Shown: positions 30,056 through 38,560 of the stretch, piece by piece
Position numbering within the stretch: position 1 is the first letter of the stretch
Layout of the letters: each line of letters begins with the position of its first letter
Assembly: GCF_003006155.1 (NCBI RefSeq)
Contig: NZ_CP023559.1
Location: 1,674,001-1,738,000, forward strand
Length of the DNA stretch: 64,000 nt
From: Salinicola tamaricis
GTDB taxonomy: Bacteria > Pseudomonadota > Gammaproteobacteria > Pseudomonadales > Halomonadaceae
Direction of reading: 5' to 3'
Notes under the pieces: generated by a model
The model's database searches: none
What the model saw: only the letters and a program-made list of their open reading frames with translations
What the model was told of the DNA's origin: nothing
Made by a program: the position numbers and the translations under genes

Positions 30056-30490
30056 GTGAGCTATCTGACCCTATTCGTCACCGCGCTGGTCTCCGCCACC
30101 CTGTTGCCAGCGTCGTCGGAGGTGTTGCTGGGGGCGTTGGCCACCCAAGGGCACGCGCTGTTCTGGCTGTGGTTCTGGGCCACCGCCGGTAATACCCTCG
30201 GGTCGGTGGTCAACGGCGCGCTCGGCCGCCAGGTGGATCGTTTCCAGCAGCGGCGCTGGTTTCCGCTCAGCCAGGCGCAGTTGGCTCGCGCCCGGGCGCG
30301 TTTCAACCGCTACGGACAATGGTCGCTGCTGTTCGGCTGGCTGCCCATCGGCGGGGATGCGCTGACGCTGATCGGTGGCGTCATGCGGGTGCCTTGGCTC
30401 AACTTCGTGGTGCTGGTGGCGATCGGCAAAGGGCTGCGCTATGCGATCGTGCTATGGCTGGTACTGGGTATCGCCGGTGGGGTAGGTTGA
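30056..30490 (+). CDS. YqaA-like DedA/VTT-family membrane protein
   Basis: 144 aa. GTG start with GGAGAG upstream. N-terminal SATLLPASSEVLLGALA and the amphipathic RFNRYGQWSLLFGWLPIGGD, followed by LTLIGGVMRVPWLNFVVLVA, match the small YqaA type. The last codons (WLVLGIAGG) are repeated 0.7 kb downstream beyond an IS remnant and a tautomerase gene, so the present 3' end may have been reshaped by that insertion. Confidence 0.85.
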   Translation: MSYLTLFVTALVSATLLPASSEVLLGALATQGHALFWLWFWATAGNTLGSVVNGALGRQVDRFQQRRWFPLSQAQLARARARFNRYGQWSLLFGWLPIGGDALTLIGGVMRVPWLNFVVLVAIGKGLRYAIVLWLVLGIAGGVG

Positions 30491-30844
30491 CGCCGCAAGC
30501 CCCAAGGGGTTGTCATGGTGCATTCGGACCCGGGCAGCCAGTTCAGCAGTGCGGATTGGCAGAGTTTTCTGAAGGCCAACCACCTGGAGGGCAGCATGAG
30601 CCATCGAGGAAACTGCCATGACAACGCCGTTGCCGAAAGCTTCTTCCAACTGCTCAAGCGAGAACGCATCAAGCGCCGGACATATTTGACTCGGGAAGCC
30701 GCCGGGAGCGATGTGTTCGACTATATCGCGATGTTTTACAACCCAAGACGCCGTCACAGCACGAGCGATGACTTGTCACCCGTCGAGTACGAACGGCGCT
30801 ATACCCAGAGCCTGGCAGATGTTTAGAGTACCTGGGGCGATTCA
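30491..30844 (+). mobile_element. IS3-family transposase remnant (C-terminal integrase end)
   Basis: Encodes about 104 residues of the OrfB integrase core (continuous frame 30515-30826): VHSDPGSQFSSADWQSFLKA, SMSHRGNCHDNAVAESFFQL, KRRTYLTREAAGSDVFDYIA and YNPRRRHSTSDDLSPVEYE. The first catalytic Asp region and all of OrfA are missing. After the stop, CTGGGGCGATTCA at about 30832-30844 matches the usual IS3-group right end. A dead fragment. Confidence 0.88.
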
Positions 30845-30929
30845 CTCTGAATGAAACGTGTCAGGCTTATTTGCGTGGTTAAGTCAAGTGGTGTTTTAAA
30901 AATCGGCTTTAAATGAGACGAGGAAGTTT

Positions 30930-31115
30930 ATGCCTATTGTCACAATTCAGCAATCCCCCCGTTCTGTTGAGTTGAAGCGTGAATTGGTGGAGAAAGTCAC
31001 TAATGCATTTGTAGAGGTGTATCAGCTACCTCCGGAGGCGATACAGATTTTTTTCGCTGAAACTAGCCACGAAAACTGGGCGAAAGGCGGTGTCTTGGCC
31101 AGTGATAGAGAGTGA
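30930..31115 (+). CDS. 4-oxalocrotonate tautomerase-like small protein
   Basis: 61 aa, starting Met-Pro so that Pro-1 becomes the catalytic base: MPIVTIQQSPRSVELKRELV. FVEVYQLPPEAIQIFFAETS matches the family's helix and strand; HENWAKGGV is a common end. GAGGAAG precedes the ATG. The surrounding DNA is clearly more AT-rich than the rest, and it follows directly on an IS3 end, so horizontal entry is likely. Confidence 0.85.
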   Translation: MPIVTIQQSPRSVELKRELVEKVTNAFVEVYQLPPEAIQIFFAETSHENWAKGGVLASDRE

Positions 31116-31168
31116 TTGAAACGATCCGATAATTGTTTTTATTTAAATGGATTGATGTTGCCTTGATG

Positions 31169-31215
31169 TGGCTAGTGCTGGGTATTGCCGGCGGTGGGGC
31201 TGACGCTCGGAAGCC
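31169..31215 (+). repeat. Diverged copy of the 3' end of the YqaA-type gene
   Basis: TGGCTAGTGCTGGGTATTGC and the following bases resemble 30455-30501, the end of the YqaA-like gene, for about 45 bp, and encode the same WLVLGIAGG. The two copies flank the IS3 remnant and the tautomerase gene. Confidence 0.6.
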
Positions 31216-31220
31216 GCGGG

Positions 31221-32157
31221 TCACGTTGCCTGGGCAAGCCGATTGCGCCCGCGACGCTTGGCGCGATAGAGCGCGCGGTCGGCGCGTTCGAGCAGGGCGT
31301 CCTGACTTTCGTCGCAGTAGGCGGCGACGCCTGCCGACAGCGTTACCCGGAGGGCATGGCTGGTCAGCGGGGTCGACGCCAATGTCTGACGGATGCGCTC
31401 CACCGCCTGGGTTGCCTGATCCAGGGTGATGCCGGGCAGTACCAGCAGCAGTTCGTCACCCCGAGCCTGACCGCGGCATCGCTTTCGCGCAGCGATTGAC
31501 GCAGCAGCTTGGCGATACCGACGAGTATCTCGTCACCGATGGCGTGGCCGTGGGTGTCGTTGATCTGCTTGAAACCGTCCAGATCGATCACGGCGATGCA
31601 CAGCGGCTGGCCGTAGCGCTGGTGCTCGTGAATTTCCGCCTCGAGCCGGTCGAGGCCGGCACGTCGGCTCTGCAGTCCGGTCAGTTCGTCATACATGGCG
31701 ATCTGGGTCAGGCGCTGGTTGGCCTCGCGCAGCGAGCGCTCGAGCGCCTTGTGCTCGCTGATGTCGACCACGAAAGTCGCTTTGTAGACATTGCCCTGGT
31801 CATCCTCCACCCGGACCGCCTCGGCCAGAATCGAGATCGGTTTGCCCTGGCGGTTGAACACTTCCCACTCGGCGCGCGCCCCCGGTGTGCCGATCAGCGG
31901 GTCACTATCTCGCCCGTCTCGATGAAGGCGCGGTGCATGCGCCGCATCATCTCACGGTGTTCGGGTGCCAGCACCAGCGTGAACTCCTCACCCAGCAGCT
32001 CCTCCTCGGCATAGCCATAGAGCTGGCAGTAGGCGGCGTTGACCATCTGGAAACGCCCCTCGGCATCGGTGATGCAGATCGCCAGCGGGGTCGAGCGGAT
32101 CAGGGTCATCAGCGCCGCGTCGGAGAAGTGAGGGGGCGAGGTCGAGCGCTGTGGCAT
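31221..32157 (-). CDS. PAS-GGDEF diguanylate cyclase (frameshifted)
   Basis: N-terminal PAS sensor (ICITDAEGRFQMVNAAYCQL and EELLGEEFTLVLAPEHR), then the linker DISEHKALERSLREANQRL, then a GGDEF domain with DELTGLQSRRAGLDRLEAEI, IAVIDLDGFKQINDTHGHAI and the active loop reading GGDEL once a missing base near 31463 is restored. It ends LSAGVAAYCDESQDALLERA and DRALYRAKRRGRNRL. A second frameshift lies near 31885. About 312 aa, cytoplasmic. The fifth loop position is Leu instead of Phe, which some active enzymes tolerate. Confidence 0.87.
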
Positions 32158-32309
32158 GACGATGTCCTGATCAGCGTGGAGTTGGGAAGCGGCCCGCGAA
32201 GCGCCTCGCAGGCGGGTCGCCGAGAGAGTGGGTCGCCAAGAGAGTGGGTCGAGCTATGGCCTGGGGCGACGCGCCAGTGTAACGGCGGGCATTCGCCGGC
32301 GACAGCCGC

Positions 32310-32915
32310 TCAGAAGGTCGACCCGGGCTCGTGCAGGAAGGCGGTCTCCTCCGGTGTCGAGACACGTCCGAGAATGGCGTTGCGGTGCGGATAGCGGCCG
32401 AAGCGCTGGAGGATCTCACGGTGACGGTGCTCGTAGTCGAGCTGTGTCTCCATGCCAGGCACGTCGAACAGCGCGATCGCACGCGCATGGATCGCCAGCG
32501 ACTCGCTGTGCATGAACGGCATGTAGGCGAAGATACGCTGCGCCACGGGTAGCGCCGTGTCCTCGCCGCTGGCGATCAGCTCCTGGGCCAGTGCCAGGGC
32601 CAGCGGGTCCTGGGCAAAGGCGGCGGGGGTATCGCGATGGACGTTGCGCGAGAACTGATCGAGCACCACGATCTCGGCCAGGCGCCCGGTGGGGGTGTCG
32701 CGCCAGTGCCACAGCTCGCAGCGCGCGGCGGCTACCAGCGTGGTGCCGAAGCGATCCGCAATCTCGCCGTCGAGTGCGGCATCCTTGGCGAACCACTGCT
32801 TGGCGCTCAGTGTCTCGAACCAGAAGTCGCACACGGTCTGGGGCGTGGCGATATCGCGTGCGGTCCTGTTATCCGTATCGGCTGTCTTGGGGCTATCGCG
32901 GGGCGTATCCGGCAT
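32310..32915 (-). CDS. DUF924 family protein
   Basis: 201 aa, intact. Family features: VCDFWFETLSAKQWFAKDAA, LAEIVVLDQFSRNVHRDTPA, IFAYMPFMHSESLAIHARAI and GRYPHRNAILGRVSTPEE. An all-helical TPR-like cytosolic family of unknown function, widespread in proteobacteria. Stand-alone here. Confidence 0.9.
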   Translation of the reverse strand: MPDTPRDSPKTADTDNRTARDIATPQTVCDFWFETLSAKQWFAKDAALDGEIADRFGTTLVAAARCELWHWRDTPTGRLAEIVVLDQFSRNVHRDTPAAFAQDPLALALAQELIASGEDTALPVAQRIFAYMPFMHSESLAIHARAIALFDVPGMETQLDYEHRHREILQRFGRYPHRNAILGRVSTPEETAFLHEPGSTF

Positions 32916-33103
32916 GGCGAGTCTCTTGGCGGCTGAGTGTCCTCAGCATAGTTAACCTTCACCTGAATTGGCTAGAGCGCCGGGCGACGGAGCTCGCCGC
33001 CTCGACACCCGGGAGCAAGCTGCACAATTCGTGAACACTGTTTTCTTATTGGCCTTCCATGCTGGAGGCATCTCGCCATCGACGGCCATGAGAGGAGAGT
33101 CCC

Positions 33104-33480
33104 ATGAAACACCGTATCGTCACCGCCGGTGTCCTGATCGCCGCGCTGAGTACCGCCGGCATTGCCAGGCCCACCCGGGGGGCGGCCCCGGCCACGGCCC
33201 TGGAGGGCCGCCGGGCCACGCGCGCCAGCATGACCGCCACCACGGGCCGGCTCACCATCATCACCACGACCGGGAGCGCCATCGGGCGCCGCGGGCGTGG
33301 CACCCCGGCGGGCGGATCGCCGATCGCTACTACCGCGACGACCGCTACTGGGTGCGCGACTGGCATGCACGGCATCTGCGGGAACCGCCACGCGGGCATC
33401 GCTGGCTGAACATCGACGGCGATTACGTACTTACCGCGGTCGCCACCGGCGTGATCACGGCGATCATTCTGAACCATTGA
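33104..33480 (+). CDS. RcnB-family periplasmic protein, His-rich (frameshifted)
   Basis: Signal peptide MKHRIVTAGVLIAALSTAGI, then, after a frameshift near 33163, a His/Gly-rich stretch (HARQHDRHHGPAHHHHHDRE) and the RcnB domain: RIADRYYRDDRYWVRDWHAR, PPRGHRWLNIDGDYVLTAVA and a C-terminal helix. RcnB in E. coli helps nickel/cobalt balance in the periplasm; here the His stretch supports metal contact, but many family members have no known role. AGGAGAG precedes the ATG. Confidence 0.85.
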
Positions 33481-33605
33481 TCACGGCTGCCGCCCCGTTC
33501 TGGCCGCCTGATGCGTCGTCACCGGCTTTGACCAAAGCGGTCTCTGTCTCTCTTTGGGCTTCTGGTAGGCTCGTCGATCCGATGGCCTGGCAAAGTCGAC
33601 TTCCC

Positions 33606-34553
33606 ATGAATCTCAAGGCGCTCCGACTGTTCCGATTGACCGTGCTGCACGGCTCGCTGTCGGCGGCGGCGCAGGCGGCCAACCTGAGCCAGCCCGCCGC
33701 CAGTCGGTTGATCGCCTCGCTGGAGGCGGAACTCAAGCTGACGCTGTTCGAGCGTACCCACCAGAAGCTGCTGCTGACCCAGGAAGGGGAGCGCTTCTAC
33801 CGCGAGGCCGAGCACATCCTCAACGGCGTCGAGGAGATTCCCACCATCGCCGGCGAGATCCGCCAGCAGACGGTCGAGGCGTTGCGCATCATCACCTCCG
33901 CCCCCATCGGCGCCACGCTGCTGCCGGCGGCGATCGCCGACCTGCGCGAGCGCTGCCGCGAACTCAACTGCAAGATCGATATCGGCAGCCGCTTCGATGT
34001 CGAGCGCCAGGTCGGGTCGCGGCGCTACAACGTCGGCCTGCTGTCGCTGCCGGTGGAGAACACCATCGTCGAGCTGGCGGTGGAGCCTCTGCTGCAGGCG
34101 ACCACCCAGGTGCTGATGCCGGCCGACCATCCGCTGGCAACCCTCGAGCAGGTGCCGGTCGAGGCGCTGCTGGAGTCACCTTTCGTCACCCTCAAGCCGC
34201 AACAGATCTGGCGTCAGCGACTGGAGCGGCTGTTCGACGGAGTCGGGCGCAAGCCCCGGATCGCGCTGGAAGTCGGTTCGACGCAGCTGGTGCCGCGCTT
34301 CGTCGAGGCTGGCTTCGGGCTGGGGCTGCTCGATCTGGCCTGTTGCGGTGCCGCCGTCGGATCGGGCGCAGGGATGGCCGGCACGGTGATGCGGCCGGTC
34401 ACGCCTGCCACCGAGCTGACCTATGCCTGCATTCTGCCGCCGGCGGGGCAGCGCCCCATCGCACGGCGCTTCATCGAGACCTTGCGCGAGACGCTCGAGG
34501 CGCGCGGCCGGCAGGACCGCGCGTTCCGTGACGGTGTCACCCTGCTCCCCTGA
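33606..34553 (+). CDS. LysR-family transcriptional regulator
   Basis: 315 aa starting MNLKALRLFRLTVLHGSLSA; the HTH is LSAAAQAANLSQPAASRLIA. The effector domain is intact. It converges on the OprD gene and is the only regulator in the 33-40 kb carboxylate-type island, so control of the porin-esterase-lyase-DcuC genes is a reasonable guess. Confidence 0.9.
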   Translation: MNLKALRLFRLTVLHGSLSAAAQAANLSQPAASRLIASLEAELKLTLFERTHQKLLLTQEGERFYREAEHILNGVEEIPTIAGEIRQQTVEALRIITSAPIGATLLPAAIADLRERCRELNCKIDIGSRFDVERQVGSRRYNVGLLSLPVENTIVELAVEPLLQATTQVLMPADHPLATLEQVPVEALLESPFVTLKPQQIWRQRLERLFDGVGRKPRIALEVGSTQLVPRFVEAGFGLGLLDLACCGAAVGSGAGMAGTVMRPVTPATELTYACILPPAGQRPIARRFIETLRETLEARGRQDRAFRDGVTLLP

Positions 34554-34592
34554 ATCGTACTGGGCGGCTTGGCGGTGACGGTGTTGGCCACG

Positions 34593-35918
34593 TTACAGTT
34601 TCAAGGTATAGCCGAGCAGGATGCGGTTCTCGTTGGCGTCGCGGGTGAAGTTGGCGCGGCGTGAGGCGTTGCGCCAGCGCAGCGACAGCCCCTCGAGCAT
34701 GCCCCCCTGGACGATGTACTCGATGTCGACATCCCGCTCCCACTCCCGCGCCTCGCCGTCGAAGCCGCGGACGCTGGCCTGGTCGCCGGTCGCATACCGG
34801 AGCATGAACGTCAGCCCAGGCAGGCCGAGATCGCTGAAGTCGTAGTCGTAGCGGGCGTGCCAGACCCGCTCGCCGGTCTCGGTGAAGTTGCTGATCTGGT
34901 ACTGGGAGAACAGGTAGACGTTGGTACCGCTCAGATAGGTGAACGGGGTATCGCCGAACTGGGACTGGTAGCCGCCACTCCAGGTATGTGCGCCCAGCCG
35001 ATAGCGCAGCCGCGTGCTGACGGCGCGGTTGTCCACCTCGCCGGCCTCGGCGGCGCCCTGCTCGCTAGCGTCGAAATAGCGGATGTCGGCGCCCAGCCGC
35101 CCCGATCCGAGATCGATGCCGTCGCTCAGCCCAACATAGTGCTGGCGATAGATATCCTCCAGCTGCGCATAGTGATAGCCGAGGCGGGCGCGCTTGCCGA
35201 GATGGTACTCCCCGCCGATGAACTGGAAGCGGTTACTGGTGGCCCTGCCGTAGGCGCCGCTCTTGCGATTCAGCGCCATCGGCTCGTGCTCGGTCTCGTC
35301 GCGCTGGCGGGTGCGGTTGAGCTGGCCCGCCGTCAGCTCCAGACCCTCGATGTCGGTGGAGGTGATCTGGGTGCCGAGGAACGACTGCGTGAACAGCCGG
35401 CTGGCATTGGGTCGCAGCGACGGCAGGCTCGGCTCGAGATAGCCGTAGCGCAAGATGCTCTCACCGGCGCGGATCTTGGCGGTGGCGCCGAACTTGGTGT
35501 AGTCGTCCTCGGCGCGGCCGTCGTCATCGATCTTTAGCAGGCCGGTGCCGGCCCGGGACGGGCTCGAGTCGAGCTTCACGCCCAGCATGCTGATGGTGTC
35601 GACGCCGAACCCGATCGGGCCCTCGGTGAAGCCGGAGTCGGCCCGGAACAGAAAGCCCTGGGCCCACTCCTCGCGCTTGTTGTCGTCCCGGTTGCCCTCG
35701 AGGTAGTCGCGGGTGATGAAGTAGTTCTTGAGCTCCAGAGAGGCGGTGCTGTCCGCCAGGAAATCGGCCTGGGCCGGGGTGGCGAGGGTCACTGTCAATG
35801 CCACAGTACAGGCGCCCGCGAAAGTCGTGATCGATAAAGGCGTCTTTATCGACAGAGGGGAGCGTGCGTGTGCGAATCGGGACCGCCGGGACATGTGGCG
35901 GTGGCATGGCGTGATCAT
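34593..35918 (-). CDS. OprD-family outer-membrane porin
   Basis: 441 aa. Signal region ending VTLATPAQA, mature start DFLADSTASLELKNYFITRD as in OprD/BenF/PhaK porins. Middle segments YGYLEPSLPSLRPNASRLFT and GLELTAGQLNRTRQRDETE are typical. It ends with a beta-strand (ILLGYTLKL). GGAG lies 6 bases before the ATG. OprD-type channels take up small carboxylates or basic amino acids, which fits the DcuC gene downstream. Confidence 0.92.
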   Translation of the reverse strand: MITPCHRHMSRRSRFAHARSPLSIKTPLSITTFAGACTVALTVTLATPAQADFLADSTASLELKNYFITRDYLEGNRDDNKREEWAQGFLFRADSGFTEGPIGFGVDTISMLGVKLDSSPSRAGTGLLKIDDDGRAEDDYTKFGATAKIRAGESILRYGYLEPSLPSLRPNASRLFTQSFLGTQITSTDIEGLELTAGQLNRTRQRDETEHEPMALNRKSGAYGRATSNRFQFIGGEYHLGKRARLGYHYAQLEDIYRQHYVGLSDGIDLGSGRLGADIRYFDASEQGAAEAGEVDNRAVSTRLRYRLGAHTWSGGYQSQFGDTPFTYLSGTNVYLFSQYQISNFTETGERVWHARYDYDFSDLGLPGLTFMLRYATGDQASVRGFDGEAREWERDVDIEYIVQGGMLEGLSLRWRNASRRANFTRDANENRILLGYTLKL

Positions 35919-36079
35919 GGTGAACTCCTGTCGTTTTTCATGTTGTAGGGGAGCTGCTGGCGCGGCCGCTCGAGGCTCGACGCTGGCTCTCGAGCGGACG
36001 CAGGTTCCCTGCCTCGCCCGCTGAGCGGACGAGGGGTAGTGATCGAAAGGGTGAAAGGCGAGTATCGAAAGACGAAAGC

Positions 36080-37048
36080 CTAGTCAGGCGTGCTCTCCGG
36101 CGCGGTCTCCGGGGTCACGACATCGAAGGCGCCATCGCGCTCGAAGGCGGCGAACTGCTTGGCGGCGAAGGGCGCGATGCCGGCGTTGTCGTGGCCGACA
36201 CCGGGCACGGTCTGGAACGCCCAGTGGAAGTCGAAGCCGTAGCGGTTGGCCTTCTGCTCGGCGGTTTTGTAGTAGACCCAGGCGCGCTCGACCCGGTTGT
36301 TGCCCTGGGCCATCGCCTGATAGCTGCGGCGCAGATACTTGTGCCAGGGATCGGTGTCCTCGGCGCCGACCGTCACCAGCAGGTTGAGGCCGGCAAGCTG
36401 GCGCTGGGCATCACGATCGACTGCGACCGGCGTATCCTTGAGTCCGTAGGGCCATTCATTGTCGGTATCGGGCAGCGTCCACCATCCCGCCGCCGAGCAG
36501 ATCGCCGCCTGGATTCGCGACTGTGGCACGAAGGTCAGCATGCGGTGGACGAACTGACAGCCGGCGCTGTGGCCGAACAGGTAGTAGCGCTGGCGCTCGG
36601 TCTGGCCGGACTGCTCGAGATCGCTGAAGAGATCGTCGATGACGGTGTAGGACCACGCCTCGGGCGGGTTGGGCTGGCCATCTTTCGCGACCAGATTGCC
36701 CAGGTTGTAGCCGGCGACGCCGGGATAGTCCTGCTTGGAGAAACGTGGCACCACGATGGTGAAGCCGTATTCGTCGGCGGCCTTGATCCAGGCGTCGCGA
36801 TAATCCTCGGCGTTGCGCTTGAGGCCGGTCAGCACGAACACGATCGGTGTCTTGGCATCGGCCCCCTTGGGCACGTAGCTGGCCACCTCGATCTGGCGCT
36901 GGCTCTCCGGCAGGGTGAAGGTCGATTCATGGCTGCCCGTGGCCAGGGGTGGGGCGGTCTGGGGCGTCTGTGACTGTGCCAGCGGCGACAGGGCGAGGCC
37001 GCCCAGCGCGAGCAGGAGGCCGAGATAGCGTCTTGGTGTTGTTGGCAT
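36080..37048 (-). CDS. Secreted alpha/beta hydrolase (esterase/PHB-depolymerase-like)
   Basis: 322 aa. Signal peptide LGLLLALGGLALSPLAQS. The nucleophile elbow is YYLFGHSAGCQFVHRML near residue 158; the acid is probably in VTVGAEDTDPWHKYLRRSYQ, and the histidine in TVPGVGHDNAGIAPFAAKQF. GAGGAAGG precedes the ATG at 37048. A cytosolic family with a clear export signal here, so it may release an acid from an ester outside the inner membrane for the OprD/DcuC route. Substrate not known. Confidence 0.85.
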   Translation of the reverse strand: MPTTPRRYLGLLLALGGLALSPLAQSQTPQTAPPLATGSHESTFTLPESQRQIEVASYVPKGADAKTPIVFVLTGLKRNAEDYRDAWIKAADEYGFTIVVPRFSKQDYPGVAGYNLGNLVAKDGQPNPPEAWSYTVIDDLFSDLEQSGQTERQRYYLFGHSAGCQFVHRMLTFVPQSRIQAAICSAAGWWTLPDTDNEWPYGLKDTPVAVDRDAQRQLAGLNLLVTVGAEDTDPWHKYLRRSYQAMAQGNNRVERAWVYYKTAEQKANRYGFDFHWAFQTVPGVGHDNAGIAPFAAKQFAAFERDGAFDVVTPETAPESTPD

Positions 37049-37146
37049 GATCCTTCCTCTTTTTCTTGTCGATGCGTTCTTGTCGATGCGGCGTTGTGCC
37101 ACCGATGCGCTTGGCGCATCGGTGGGGTGGTTCTCATTCCGGGCTG

Positions 37147-38523
37147 TCAGCGCGCCGACGCGGGTATTTCCGTAAGTTCCCGAGCCAGGCGTGCGGCGAG
37201 GTCGCGGGCGGAGGCGGCCATCGCCAGCGCGATCTGGCGGCTCTGGCCGGTGTGTAGTGCTCGGGGCTGAGCGCACGTTCGAGCGCGTCCCGGTCGCCAT
37301 AGTGGCGGCGCACGGTGTCGTCCTCGAACAGCGCCTCGGCAAAGGTGCGAGCCCCGTCGCGACTGGCGACGATGGCGTCATGGACGAGGTCATGGGCGCG
37401 CTGGCGGCCGATCTCGTCGCTCAGTTCGAGCATGATGTGTTCGGACATCAGCGGTGCAGCGTTCGCCATCAGGATCTCGCGCATCCGCTCGGGTGGGGGA
37501 CCAGTCGGGTCAGCAGCGTGCTCTGGGTGGCGGCAACGCGATAGGCGAGCGCACCGGCCTGGTCGAGCAGCTTGTAGAGGCGGAAGTTGCACGCCGCATC
37601 GCCCTCGTGGGAGGGGCGCGCGGTCTCCAGCGCCGCGTGCCACCAGGCTGCGCAGCTCGCCGGCCTCGGCCAGCAGGTTGACGGCATACTTGGGGTTGAA
37701 CTTGTGCGGCATGGTGCTGCTGCCGACCACCTCTTCGCCCTGGTTCTCGCTGACCTCCTCGAACTCGTTGGCCATCAGCATGTAGAGCTCCTGGCCCAGG
37801 CGCTCGCAGCCGGCGGCGTAGAGCCCTAGCGTGGTGATGTACTCGACCAGGCCGTCGACGGCGGCGCGGGAGTGGACCCGCGACACGCCGAGGCCGAGCC
37901 GGGCGGCCAGCGCCTGGGCCAGTGCCTGCCCCTCGGTCGCCGTAGCTGTGCATGGCGCCGCTGGCGCCGCCGAAGGTGAGCACGAAGGCGCGGGACTCGA
38001 CCGCCTCCAGCCGCTCGACGTTGCGCTCCAGCTCCTCGATCCAGCCGGCGACCTTGTAGCCGAAGGTGATCGGCAGGGCGTGGCGGCGATTGGTGCGCGA
38101 GACGCAGGGCCACTCGGCGCCGCGCTCGGCGAGATCCGCCAGACACTCGAGCTGGGCCGCGAGCTGCGCCTTGAGCCAGCGATGCGAGCGTGCGAGCTGC
38201 AGCATCTTGCCGGTGAGGATGATGTTCTGGGTGGTGGCACCGAGGTGGACATAGCCGCCGGCATCGCCGTCGCAGCGCGCGGCCAGCGCCCGCACCAGCG
38301 ACATCACCGGCGACAGGGTGCGTTCGATATCCACCGCCAGCGCCTCGCGGTCGAGCTGGTCGAGGGTCGCGCAGCGCGCGATCTCGGCGGCGGCGGCGGC
38401 AGGGATCATGCCCTGCTCGGCCTGGGTCAGGGCCAGCGCACGCTCGACCTCCAGCCACGCCTGCCAGGTGGCGTCACGCGAGAAGATAGTATCGGTCGAC
38501 TCGGGAAGCGGGTCGGTCTTCAT
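37147..38523 (-). CDS. PcaB-like lyase of the fumarase/aspartase superfamily (frameshifted)
   Basis: About 455 aa. N-terminal DTIFSRDATWQAWLEVERAL, first conserved region DAGGYVHLGATTQNIILTGK, second ISRTNRRHALPITFGYK-type (here VSRTNRRHALPITFGYKVAG), and the signature EEVVGSSTMPHKFNPKYAVN. At least four frame changes (about 37935, 37630, 37500, 37258) are needed. The last frame reads TGQSRQIALAMAASARDLAA and stops at 37147. Closest in feel to 3-carboxymuconate cycloisomerase/adenylosuccinate-lyase types, but the pca genes are absent. Next to a C4-dicarboxylate carrier, a fumarate-releasing lyase is equally possible. Confidence 0.82.
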
Positions 38524-38560
38524 GTGGGGTTCCTTGGTCCGGTGCCTGGGCGATCGGGGA

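Noticed and set aside
37147..38523. Firm call as pcaB of the beta-ketoadipate pathway
   Set aside because: No other pca gene is nearby and the partner is a DcuC carrier; only the superfamily can be stated safely.
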